From contig NW_019774469.1 of NCBI RefSeq assembly GCF_001039355.2, positions 151,597 through 215,596 on the forward strand: DNA of 64,000 nucleotides. Direction: 5' to 3'. The stretch is from Lingula anatina. Taxonomy: Eukaryota > Brachiopoda > Lingulata > Lingulida > Lingulidae. The notes below the pieces were generated by a model. It was not told the origin of the DNA. It saw only the letters and a list, made by a program, of their open reading frames with translations, and searched no databases. The translations under genes and the position numbers were made by a program. Positions 46,444 through 56,914 of this stretch are shown piece after piece; the first letter of the stretch is position 1, and each line of letters starts with the position of its first letter.

Positions 46444-47512
46444 TCACTCTGGATAGTACAGCCCTGGCCAGAAATACAAAGATTTCCTCAATGTTTGCGT
46501 CGATATACTTGATATCTGTCGGCAGCCATCTTGAGTTGGCATCTTGGAGACACTGTCGTTCACCTTGTTGATAAACAATAACCAGTTGACATAGCAACAT
46601 CAACCACTTTCTTCGAAATGTGTTATTCTTATTTATATTTTGCTACTTTTCATAATTATTTCATATATAATCGTCCAGTGTAAAGGGGGGTTAATTGGGA
46701 TATTATTTACACTGGGCAGCGTTCTTTCTGTGTTCCATAATACGCCCCCGTTTGAGATAAAAAAAAAAAAACTTTACGTGCCGACAACTGGCCGATCATT
46801 GAGCATTAATGTTGCAACCGAATCGATGCGTGTGCTATCTTTCTACAACCAGAGCGATGCTAATTCCATGGTCGTGCAAAAGACGCAGCAAGGACGTCGC
46901 CCAATGCAAAGGGAGATATACTCCGTTGATCACATCAGTGCATTTACCTATTCGGCTTTCGTGAGGCCGCAGAAGGACATGCATTTAAAACGTATAAAAA
47001 GTCCCTTCTGATATTTTTAACTGGCACTAAAAGCTAGGCGCATCCCATAAGAACCATCTATCTCATGAAACGAATATCACCTGTACAAAATAATGGGGAC
47101 TACGGATGCAAGCGGTCTACCGTTCCTGCCACACCTAGCTACCGGGTGTGATAGTTGATGGGGACAACATTAACCCCTTGTCTTTATTTTTGTTTTCCCT
47201 TTTCTCTATTAATTTCTTGGATTTTCAAAGAGAACTGCTGTAATACGTGATTACCTGTGTCAATATATCAAGTAGTTGGGTGTCACATGCTCTTTCCGAG
47301 AGCTCTTCACCAGACACTGAATGAAAAACGTACCACGTTCAGTAGATCGCCAAGACTTGTCACCTGAAAGGTCAATTCAGCAAAACTTAGTTTTGGTGCC
47401 CGGTGTCAAACAATGGTCACTTTGGTCAAAATGCAGCCAGGAAGACTCTAACAGGACAAAGATTTTGCAGACGGCATCTAATGATACTCACATTACACGT
47501 CCTTACAATTTG

Positions 47513-47588
<76 letters not shown>

Positions 47589-50500
47589 GCATNAAAAAAA
47601 CTGAGGTTTCCATAGAACAAAAAGTCACTAAAAACAAGAACACTCCTCAATCTTACCTCTGGTTGTTGAAGTTACTAATATCATATCGGCTTTCTCTGGA
47701 GTTTCTCTATCTTGCGGTCTCGGTGGCGCTTGTTCCGTATTAAACAACGGAGCCTTTTGTACTTAGAAAAAAGCAAGACAATGAGGTAATGAAGCAATTC
47801 CCAAAACTCACAAAAACATTTCATTTTATAATGTGTAAAAAAGAAAAAAATATTTACTGAAACGAGCAATAGTTTGATTGTTTAATAAAGCTCCATTTCA
47901 TATTTATATGATAAAGAATAAAAAAAAAGCTTACCTCCCCAGCTGTATAAAAGATAGGATACAACGTTTTACTATATCAACCATTATAACAATTACAATA
48001 CGTTTAAACTCAAAAGCACAAAAGAAACAATCAATAGAAAACCTCATCTCATATTTCACACACCAGATTCATTATTGTCTGACATGAGGTGAAGAACACA
48101 ATAATGCATCAACCAAGATGTATAGTACTTACTGCCCTGACACGCAGATATGAAGAACATCTTGGGTTTGCCGTTCAGTGTCGGGCACCTGGAAGCCTCA
48201 AAGTGTGCCAGAATTTGGTCATATCCTATGTGATAACCGTCAGTGCCTATCACCGTGTTCTCTCCACCATGACTCAGGATCACCATGATGAAGGAAGAAT
48301 AAGCACTGTGATCAGTTCTTGCCTCACGTGTGGCTAGTTGGTCAATAGCCTAAATAACATAATTGGATATCTACATTTGATCATTTATGTTTTATTAAAC
48401 CATTTTGTTTTATTGTATCATGAACTGACACATCGCTTCATATGACATCATCAGTGAGGTCAAGTGTGTTGATGGGGAGTAAAGCCCCCTTTACACTGGA
48501 CGGCGTCCCTTCTGCGTCCAGCAGTTCGGCCTAATTTGAGAGTTAAAGAATTATAATATACTGAACAAAAATATAAACGCACGAAAGAATATGTAGATTT
48601 AGTTTCATATATGGAACTAGAGTGCATGGCCAAAAATAACAGCATATTTTTCTCGACAAATAGACATCACTTTGAGAGAATTAGGGGAAGTNTAATTCCC
48701 AAAACTCACAAAAACATTTCATTTTATAATGTGTAAAAAAGAAAAAAATATTTACTGAAACGAGCAATAGTTTGATTGTTTAATAAAGCTCCATTTCATA
48801 TTTATATGATAAAGAATAAAAAAAGCTAACCTCCCCAGCTGTATAAAAGATAGGATACAACGTTTTACTATATCAACCATTATAACAATTACAATACGTT
48901 TAAACTCAAAAGCACAAAAGAAACAATCAATAGAAAACCTCATCTCATATTTCACACACCAGATTCATTATTGTCTGACATGAGGTGAAGAACACAATAA
49001 TGCATCAACCAAGATGTATAGTACTTACTGCCCTAACACGCAGATATGAAGAACATCTTGGGTTTGCCGTTCAGTGTCGGGCACCTGGAAGCCTCAAAGT
49101 GTGCCAGAATTTGGTCATATCCTATGTGATAACCGTCAGTGCCTATCACCGTGTTCTCTCCACCATGACTCAGGATCACCATGATGAAGGAAGAGTAAGC
49201 ACTGTGATCAGTTCTTGCCTCACGTGTGGCTAGTTGGTCAATAGCCTAAATAACATAATTGAATATCTACATTTGATCATTTATGTTTTATTAAACCATT
49301 TTGTTTTATTGTATCATGAACTGACACATCGCTTCATATGACATTATCAGTGAGGTCAAGTGTGTTGATGGGGAGTAAAGCCCCCTTTACACTGGACGGC
49401 GTCCCTTCTGCGTCCAGCAGTTCGGCCTAATTTGAGAGTTAAAGAATTATAATATACTGAACAAAAATATAAACGCACGAAAGAATATGTAGATTTAGTT
49501 TCATATATGGAACTAGAGTGCATAGCCAAAAATAACAGCATATTTTTCTCGACAAATAGACATCACTTTGAGAGAATTAGGGGAAGTTTAAATGCATAGT
49601 CCAAGAGTTAGGGCAGCAAATACACCATGGGGGTCAACATCCTGAGTTCACAGACACCATTAAATTTGTGCAGAGCAGTACACCAGCGGCGCATGGACAT
49701 CACTAAGTTGTCAATAGAGGCCTAAGGGATATTATCCCATTCCTCCTGGAGTGCTTCTTGCAGTTGGCGAACATTTTCGAGAGCTGGAACATGATGGCTG
49801 AAAACTCTGATCCAGAACATTCCACAGGTGTTTGTTGGGCGACATGGTGCATGAGGGTGGTTCCTAATGCTACCAGTGTCTCTGAAGCGTGTTCCCATAC
49901 GGCTGACAGTGGAATGATGCACATTCAGGCATGCTGCAACTTCTGTTACTGACAAGCCAGCATTGAGCATGCTGGTGGCATGCTCCCTCATGGTTCCAGA
50001 CATCTGTGGCATGTTGACAAGTGGCAGAAATACACATTTCTGTGTGCCCTTTTATTGCCTAGACGGTAGAGAGTATTGGTCTTGCAGATTGACCTCTACT
50101 CCGTCATGCTCCATTAGTCTTATGGGTGTAAAAACTGAACCTTTGAGTATACTCACGGGGAGCGGCCAAGTGAAACCAGACCACTATAATTGATCAAAAC
50201 AAATCCATCAGTTCACAAATAAACCATCAACCTGGGCATACTTCATGATTATCCATTTCAACTGACCATTTTAGTTTCGTGCGTTTATATTTTTGTTCAG
50301 TATACTTTACGTGCCAACAACTGGCCGATCATTGAGCATTCATTCTGATACCAAATCAATGCTCGTGCCTCCTTATTAAGACCACAGCGATGCCAAATTT
50401 CATGGTCGCAGAAAAAGGACGCCGTCCAGTGTAAAGGGGGTATTAGTCATCACCTTATGGTTAAATACATAGTCTTAGCAATCTAAGCCATTTTGAGGCC

Positions 50501-50601
50501 AAGCTGGAAAGTAATTGCAACAGATTTTTTTTGTACAGTGCTTTCCCAAATTGACAAACTAAATTCAGCGTTTTTAGAAAATCCAAGATGGTTGGCATTT
50601 C

Positions 50602-50659
<58 letters not shown>

Positions 50660-51376
50660 ACGATACTGGGTAACAACAACGTCATAACATAAAGACGTGG
50701 TAAAATTGAAAAAATAAATTTAATTGAGACACTCGTGGATTTTTGTTCTATACACATATATGTTTTTAAAATTTGAAAAAAAACTTTGAATTCATTCAGT
50801 TTTATTTTTTATACACTTCTGCATGTGAGATGCACATCTATATATGTATTCATTCAAAAGTTAGTATATAAAATATAAACATGCGGCAGGATAACTGACA
50901 GTTTAAGAGATCAACGTACCTCAGCTGTCAGGTTGTCATGCTTCAACACCAGGTAATGTAACTGCCGAAATAAACTTTTCAAATACTCAACATCCACCTC
51001 TGTGCCCTTTCTATCAAGGGAAAATTCATTGTCAAAGCTGACATTGTTGATGATCACAGCTCTCCCCCTCCACTCTGTGTAGTTTTTGTAGACCTGTTAA
51101 TTGCCCAAAAAATTAACTGCAGTTATAAGGTTTTACTGGTGTATCAACGAGATAAGGTGTGAAACATTTTGAGGATGTTGTTATAAAATTGCAAGTATTC
51201 TAATAGTACATCTTTTATAAAGGTTGAATATAATATAGCATATTAAATACCATTATAAATCAAAAATAAAATCTATAATGAAGTGTAGCAACAAACCCGT
51301 TTAGCGTCATACGCCTTCTTCTCAAAGAGTTCAACTGTACAAGGCCAGACCTTAACTTTCTCCTCCCTGTTTGTAC
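46444..51376 (-). CDS. Caspase (cysteine-aspartate protease), 3' exons, with a frameshift
   Basis: Exons on the minus strand: 51376-51297, 51093-50920, 49245-49029 (again at 48349-48133), 47761-47657, 47363-47255 and 46563-46444 (TGA). They cover a caspase catalytic domain in order: RAVIINNVSFDNE, then MVILSHGGENTVIGTDG with the catalytic His, MFFISACQG with the catalytic Cys, the linker into the small subunit ADMILVTSTTRGDKSWR with the substrate-binding Arg, FIQCLV, and the terminal STQTLRKSLYFWPG. Caspases cleave proteins after Asp in apoptosis or immunity. Exon 47363-47255 is 109 bases and needs 110: after FIQCLV the frame shifts by one base, otherwise it ends in TGA before the donor. This is either a pseudogene lesion or a sequencing error; all other exons are open. 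Donor 51296-51295 reads GTTTGT. The prodomain and start codon were not found upstream. Confidence 0.85.
46670..46916. mobile_element. Fragment of CCCCCTTTACACTGG-family TIR element
   Basis: Contains CGTCCAGTGTAAAGGGGG (the right end sequence of the family) near 46672 and the internal segment ACAACTGGCCGATCATTGAG that also precedes the right end of the element at 49381-50440. Decayed. It lies in the last caspase intron. Confidence 0.6.
47255..47363 (-). other. Caspase small-subunit exon with one-base deletion
   Basis: Translation runs GDKSWRSTERGTFFIQCLV in one frame; the family-like continuation EELSERACDTQLLDILTQ is in another, offset by one missing base near 47310. Both neighbouring splice phases require the missing base. 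Confidence 0.75.
47517..47585. repeat. (CA)n-(GA)n compound microsatellite
   Basis: CA run then GA run in a caspase intron, followed by an N at 47593. Confidence 0.95.
47796..49588. repeat. Near-identical 0.9-kb direct repeat joined at an N
   Basis: 47796-48691 and 48694-49588 differ at only a few bases and are separated by an N at 48692. Each holds a full copy of the caspase His/Cys exon and the left end of a Tc1-like element. The first copy stops abruptly inside the element. This looks like two overlapping contig ends or haplotypes placed in series rather than a biological duplication. Confidence 0.8.
48485..48691. mobile_element. Truncated left ends of nested transposons (duplicate)
   Basis: Repeat of 49381-49588: left terminal repeat CCCCCTTTACACTGGACG and then the left end of the Tc1-like element (ACTGAACAAAAATATAAACG at 48559), cut off at the N (48692). 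Confidence 0.8.
49381..50440. mobile_element. TIR element (24-bp ends CCCCCTTTACACTGG...) with nested insertion
   Basis: Perfect 24-base inverted ends at 49381-49404 and 50417-50440. Removing the nested Tc1-like element (49453-50304) leaves about 210 bases without coding capacity, so the host is a MITE. Fragments of the family lie at 12894 and 46670. It is located in the caspase intron between 49245 and 50920. Confidence 0.8.
49453..50304 (-). mobile_element. Non-autonomous Tc1-like transposon, internal deletion
   Basis: Perfect 28-base inverted repeats (left 49455-49482, right 50275-50302; CTGAACAAAAATATAAACG) flanked by TA on each side, the Tc1/mariner target. The minus-strand frame 50012-49722 starts with a helix-turn-helix transposase N-terminus (LSVTEVAACLNVHHSTVSRM) and jumps directly to the C-terminal tail (RQLQEALQEEWDNIP). 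The DDE catalytic core is missing, so it can only move with a transposase supplied in trans. Confidence 0.85.
50605..50656. repeat. (TA)n microsatellite
   Basis: About 25 TA units in a caspase intron. Confidence 0.95.
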
Positions 51377-53776
51377 CTAAAAGTGCAAAGTGTCTCCCAC
51401 ATGTCTTATAAATGACTTAACAGTCATATGGCAACTGGCTGAAAAACGTAACGTCATGGCGGTTATTTGAAACTTTTCAGTGAGTCCGCGTCACGAAGTA
51501 GCGCCGTTTCTGGACATCTGCGATGGCTGACGTGAAAAACCGTACCTTGCAAATAAAATCCTTTTAAAAACAAACCAGGGCGTTTTGAGTTGTGATTTTG
51601 TAAAGATAATAAGAAAAGTTCATGCTCTTACTCATGATTTCAAAGGATTACTGAAATATCCACAAATTTAAATGAAATTAGTTCACGATATTGAATTTCT
51701 GAAAAAAAATCGACCCAAAAATGACTCTCGTAGGGGGTGGGACTATATTGCGAGAAAAAAAGTTGCCAGCCTGAATTTTTTTCATTTTTAGATATAAGTT
51801 AAAATATCATCCAAAGTTTAAAATTTTGAAGGGAATAGTTTGCACACTCTCTAGTATGGTCACACGGTTCCCTAATCCAACATTCAACTAAAAATCTGGA
51901 AAAAAATGGCGCTTCTCGATACCTCTGCCAAACTATAAAATTTTTCTATCTAAAAACCGTTAAAGATTACATATTTTATTCACATTTAATTGAAACTAAC
52001 CTGAAATCAATGCTGAATCGCACAAATCTAGTTTGAACTAGTTTCAGTGAGTATTTTTATGAACGACCTTCACCTATTCTTGATACGTGATACGCAAAAG
52101 GCAAACATGTGCTTGTGGATATGCATTTGGAATATTGGGCCACATTTGAATGATTTTATTAATGAGAATTTATCATTTTTGAAGGGCCTTACCGTAGGAA
52201 AAGGGTTTGAATTTACGTAATCTAATAATATTTATGCAGGAGATTATATGTTGACCTACATATGTATTAAGAGTTTGCGTAAACAAATTGGAGTGAACAC
52301 GTGTAAAGAAGTGAGAGAGGCGGATAAATGTGGATCTGTTGCGGGTTGTAGCTGAACTCTAGAACTGAAAAGGATGACAGACATTTAACAAAGGTAATTC
52401 TGGTTAGTGATTACGTTTGTAAAGCAGACCTTCTAAAGTAAAACGCAATTCATGTTGTTTAGTTTAACTTTCATTGAATGCCATATGGGTTTACCATGTA
52501 CGGGTATGATATGTAATCCGTACCACTCTACGTACCTGAGCGTATTCTAAAATTGCTCTGTTAGCTTTTTATTTATTGTTATTTTTTTCATTACAATTAT
52601 TGTCAGCTTCTTTATTTCTCATTATTTCAGAATTCACAGATGAAGAGCTTTTCTGCCTGTACATGTATGTGCCAATATGTTTTCTGGCATACTTAACCTG
52701 TTCATGGCAGATTGGATGAGAGAAAACATGTGCAGTTTTCTTATTTTAACTGTACCGCAAGCTTCTCAAAAATGATCAAACCACAATGAAATTAGTGATA
52801 CTTTTTTGTTACACATATATGTATACAAATAGAAGCCTGAAAGCGATTTATGCATTTCTGAGTTTTGTTTAACTGAAATTGAACTTTACATTCAATGTTT
52901 GATAGTTTTTATCATGAGTGTAACTCGCCAATTTAAGATTGTAAGTGTATCTTTGCCCTTTATAGTTTCTCCTTTGACCAACACCAAATACATGTAGTAA
53001 ATTAAAAAATATACAAGCTTAAAAATATGGAATTGTTAGAAAAATAATATAAGTGGATTCTACGATCACGAGTCTCACGACACACTTTTACAATGGAAAT
53101 ATGTTTGAGTTATATATGTGTCCTGATACAAATAAAGTGTCATTGCCAGAACGTGCACATGTACTGTTCATTCCATGCAGTGAAAAATTTGTAAATTTGG
53201 AAAGCGTACTTGGTTGACCCATGTGCAAATCTCCAAAAAGTATCCAAATTGTATCAAAAAAGATACCAGTGCCACATTCCAAATGTGTGCGGCTCAGTCC
53301 ATTTTTGTAGAAGAAAGAATTGAGGGGGACAGCTCAGTAACATGTACTGAGATTTTTGTATAAATAATTTCAAATACGATTTTAAATCTATTGAGTATTT
53401 GCAAAAAAATATCAAGATTTACATCGTTTACTTTTCATGCAACTTTAAGTGTTCCTTTCCCATTAAAAGTCATGCCAAGTGTCTGCTACAAACTGAACTC
53501 CCCTACACCAAGTGGAAATGTGTCAAAGACGCGTGCAGTGCTAAATTCTGAAGTCGTTTTGTTTGCTGAAATTTGATAATGGAAATAAACAACAGAGTTT
53601 GAGACCTAGTGCGTAATGGTGAACAAACTGGATACTCTGATGCTAAGTCGATTTTTCATTCAAAATTGTGCAGACTGCTGTATGACGACAAATTTGGTGA
53701 AGAACTCTCATCGACAGCGCAGAACTGCAGGTGCGATAATGATAAAAATCGTCATTTTGAATTAAGACATCCGAGA
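51377..53776. other. Region upstream of the recognised caspase exons
   Basis: Expected to hold caspase prodomain exons on the minus strand, but none was recognised. AT-rich, without clear repeats. Confidence 0.4.
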
Positions 53777-54135
53777 AGGTAAAAGTTATTTTAACACATT
53801 GATTTTTTATTATAATTATTGGAAATATAGTTTTGTTACTGAAATAAAAGATAAGTACTTTGATTTTCGATATTTGAAAAAGTCAGCAGACCTTCACTTG
53901 CTTCTGTATTGGAAAAAATGACGTCAGAATATGGCTGACATCTAGCGGAATAGGGNAGGTATAAGTTATTTTAACACATTGATTTTTTATTATAATTATT
54001 GGAAATATAGTTTTGTTACTGAAATAAAAGATAAGTACTTTGATTTTCGATATTTGAAAAAGTCAGCAGACCTTCACTTGCTTCTGTATTGAAAAAAATG
54101 ACGTCAGAATATGGCTGACATCTAGCGGAATAGGG
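53777..54135. repeat. 179-bp direct repeat around an N
   Basis: 53777-53955 and 53957-54135 are nearly identical (AAGTTATTTTAACACATTGA ... CATCTAGCGGAATAGGG) with an N at 53956. Probably overlapping contig ends. Confidence 0.85.
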
Positions 54136-54589
54136 ACAAAAACGCACTTCAACAGCTGGCAAAAAAAGTTGCCAGAATAAATTCTGATGAAACTTGGTAG
54201 GTTTATTTTGCGTATTAAAAGTCATCTTCTATCGACTGGAATAAGGTGCACACTCTCTGTGATAGGAGATATCTCAAAATGTTACGGTGTTGCTATGGAT
54301 AATAATCGGCATGTTGGCCGAAATTGTCGAGTTATATTTCCTTCATTTCACTTTGAATCTGGGTAAATCTCACACTTACAGACGCGTGATAAACTCTGCT
54401 ACCATGCCTTAATTTTTCATAAGCACATTCAGAGGTAATAAAGTACAATTCTTTAATTTCCGCGCTGGTTGCGAAATTTACAAAATTTCAACCGCGACGT
54501 CATCTTAGCGCTCGCGCTCCGTTCTGAATATTTACCTACGCGCAGCCAGTTGCCATATGACTGATCTGCTGATTTAACAGTGAAACACT

Positions 54590-54800
54590 GGATTTGAAGG
54601 GCTGCATGGTTTAAATTTGAATAAATGGTATAAAATACAGATATTTTCACCGTTTCTGTATTTTCCGAATCATAAATCATGCTAGAAGTGGTATCTGGAA
54701 TAAAGAGCACTGTGTACAGCCGTGAGGGGATCATTTGTAAATAAAAGCACATGGAATTTGGGGTTGGACAACCTTTTTGAGCAATGTTGTAATACCGAAT
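54590..54800 (+). mobile_element. Tc1-like 3' end remnant
   Basis: Contains GGAATAAAGAGCACTGTGTA and the terminal GGACAACCTTTTTGAGCAAT GTTGTA, matching the 3' ends of the remnants at 6515-6995 (inverted) and 11480-11675. No coding sequence remains. Confidence 0.55.
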
Positions 54801-55177
54801 ATACTGGTCTTATGGCAAAATAGTGACTATTTATGTCACTATTTGCGAGGTTTATTAAAGAAACCATACATAACGCACGAGGCAATAAAATTTACATAAA
54901 ACAACCTAGAAGCATTTTAGGATAAGTTTTGTTCATTTCGTATGCACTCGTATATACAAAAAAGATGCTTTGGAAATATCGTATTGGATAAGGTTGTTTA
55001 CATTACCCCGACTAACTTATTATTCGTCTGCACTAAACATGCAATTGCCTTATTAGTGTTATTCATTCCACATGGATGTAACGTAAAGAGCATAAGATGT
55101 TTGAATTAGTCCTCTTACTTGTGCATTTAACTAGATTTTAACTTAGGCCTATGAGACATTAACATATGCTGGATTTG

Positions 55178-55497
55178 AAGGTCCAACGTTGCGGGTTGGT
55201 AGACCTAATAATACAGATGTACATATAAGCACTTCAAAATGTGTGCCTCTTCGTGTTGGGCTGTCCCTGGGAGCGGATGATTGTNCATACAGACATAAAA
55301 ATTAGAGGTCCCCTTCTATATAACCAATTCAAGAATATTTCCTTTAACAGTTCGGCCATGTCCTCACTCTAACCTGGGTCATTAAAATGAAGAAGGTCCA
55401 ACGTTGCGGGTTGGTAGACCTAATAATACAGATGTACATTAGCATTTCAAAATGTGTGCCTCTTCGTGTTGGGCTGTCCCTGGGAGCGGATGATTGT
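55178..55497. repeat. Direct repeat of about 105 bp near an N
   Basis: GTCCAACGTTGCGGGTTGGT ... GGGAGCGGATGATTGT occurs at 55181-55284 and 55396-55497; an N at 55285 ends the first copy. Likely contig overlap. Confidence 0.75.
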
Positions 55498-55499
55498 GA

Positions 55500-56914
55500 T
55501 TTTTTATATATTGTTGTTTGCTCTATTTCCTTCTCGACCATTAGAGTGAAGAAGTAATGTACTAGTCATCAGGGATGTGAATGGGCACTTAGAGTGTTAA
55601 TGTGCCTTTGTGTAGAGCTGTCTATGGGGGTGGACGATGCACATTTTCTATGTTATAGGTTCAGCGCCTATCTCCTACTTGACCATACGAATGAGGAAGT
55701 TAAAAACTTTTGGGATTGATAGGCCTATCATCGGGGATGTGGATGGTCCAGTTTCATTGATACGCTCTGTCTATCCATGATTGCATAGGGAGAAAGTCAG
55801 AAATCGGACAGCAAAATTTAAAGCGCGCGCACGACCAAACCTGCTCATCAGCATGAAAAAAATGTTCCTTCCCTGTAGGCACTGAGGGGCATACAAGAAG
55901 AAACATGCGCCTGGACAGAAATTCTGCCCCACTGTCCAAATAATTGACACCAAAATCAGAAATAAATGCACCACGTTATATGTGTTTCAAACTCGTTAAA
56001 ATAATAAACTAAAACATATGTCGGTTTACTTCTACATGGGTACGTCACAAACACAATGACCGGTATACTCCAGAGCGGCACTTTGAACAAAATGCTGCGC
56101 TCTTGAAAATTCTGTGTAATACTTTTATCTACGAAGTGCAAATTATAATAGAATTGCAACATTTCACCAAAAGTGGTTTTGCCTTGTTAAAAAGATTCTA
56201 AAGTTCATCAAGTTGTCCTTTCTATTTTATGTGTTTCTAGCTATAATTGCTACGATTAACTATCAGTTAATCGGGTGAAACATCTCTTTAGCGGCAACGC
56301 AGTGATAACATATTTTTATGCTTTGCATATCTGAGTTGAAGGATATTATCTCATTTTGCGTAACTCGATCACCCGAGGGGATAATAAAAACAAATAAATT
56401 TCATTGAAGATATGTCTTTCTCGCAGGCAGTTATGAAATATGGAACGTGTAAGGAACAAAACGTCCGCCCCTCCAAGGCCTGCACCGGGCCTTGTCTTAG
56501 GTCAAAATGTCGGATATTTTTAAATGCCCATTTCTTTTACATTGAGGGCCAGAATTTCGTTCTTGGGGCATAAATAAATATATAGTAAATAAATAAATAA
56601 ATAAATAAACAAGACAATCGACATACTGCATGCATTCAAACTAATCTTTTTGTTATTTTTCCAAAATCCCCAAAAGAGGAGAGAAAATTGCATGGCGACT
56701 AAACTAAAAACCGGATTTGCTCCCAGCCCTGTTAAAAAAATGCAGGAATTCTAAAATTTTATTGTTTTCATTGAATTGCATGCCTTGCTTTTGTTTTACA
56801 TTTCATGAATAATGTCCGCTGATGTGTATGGCTTTTTAAGCAGTGCTGTTTTCGATATTTTACCATTCTTTCTTTTGCGAGAGCAGCGCGCAGACGACAG
56901 GTTTACCGACGACC
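55500..56914. other. Intergenic region and promoter of the PAN-domain gene
   Basis: No gene recognised. It contains a short (AAAT)n run near 56588-56608. The 5' flank of the gene starting at 56915 has no obvious TATA box. Confidence 0.4.

Noticed and set aside
46640-47011. 123-codon open frame on +
   Set aside because: Lies in a decayed TIR element within a caspase intron, and its sequence is explained by that element.
49029-49245. Two tandem caspase genes
   Set aside because: Only one exon is doubled, the copies are nearly identical and an N separates them; assembly overlap is the simpler explanation.
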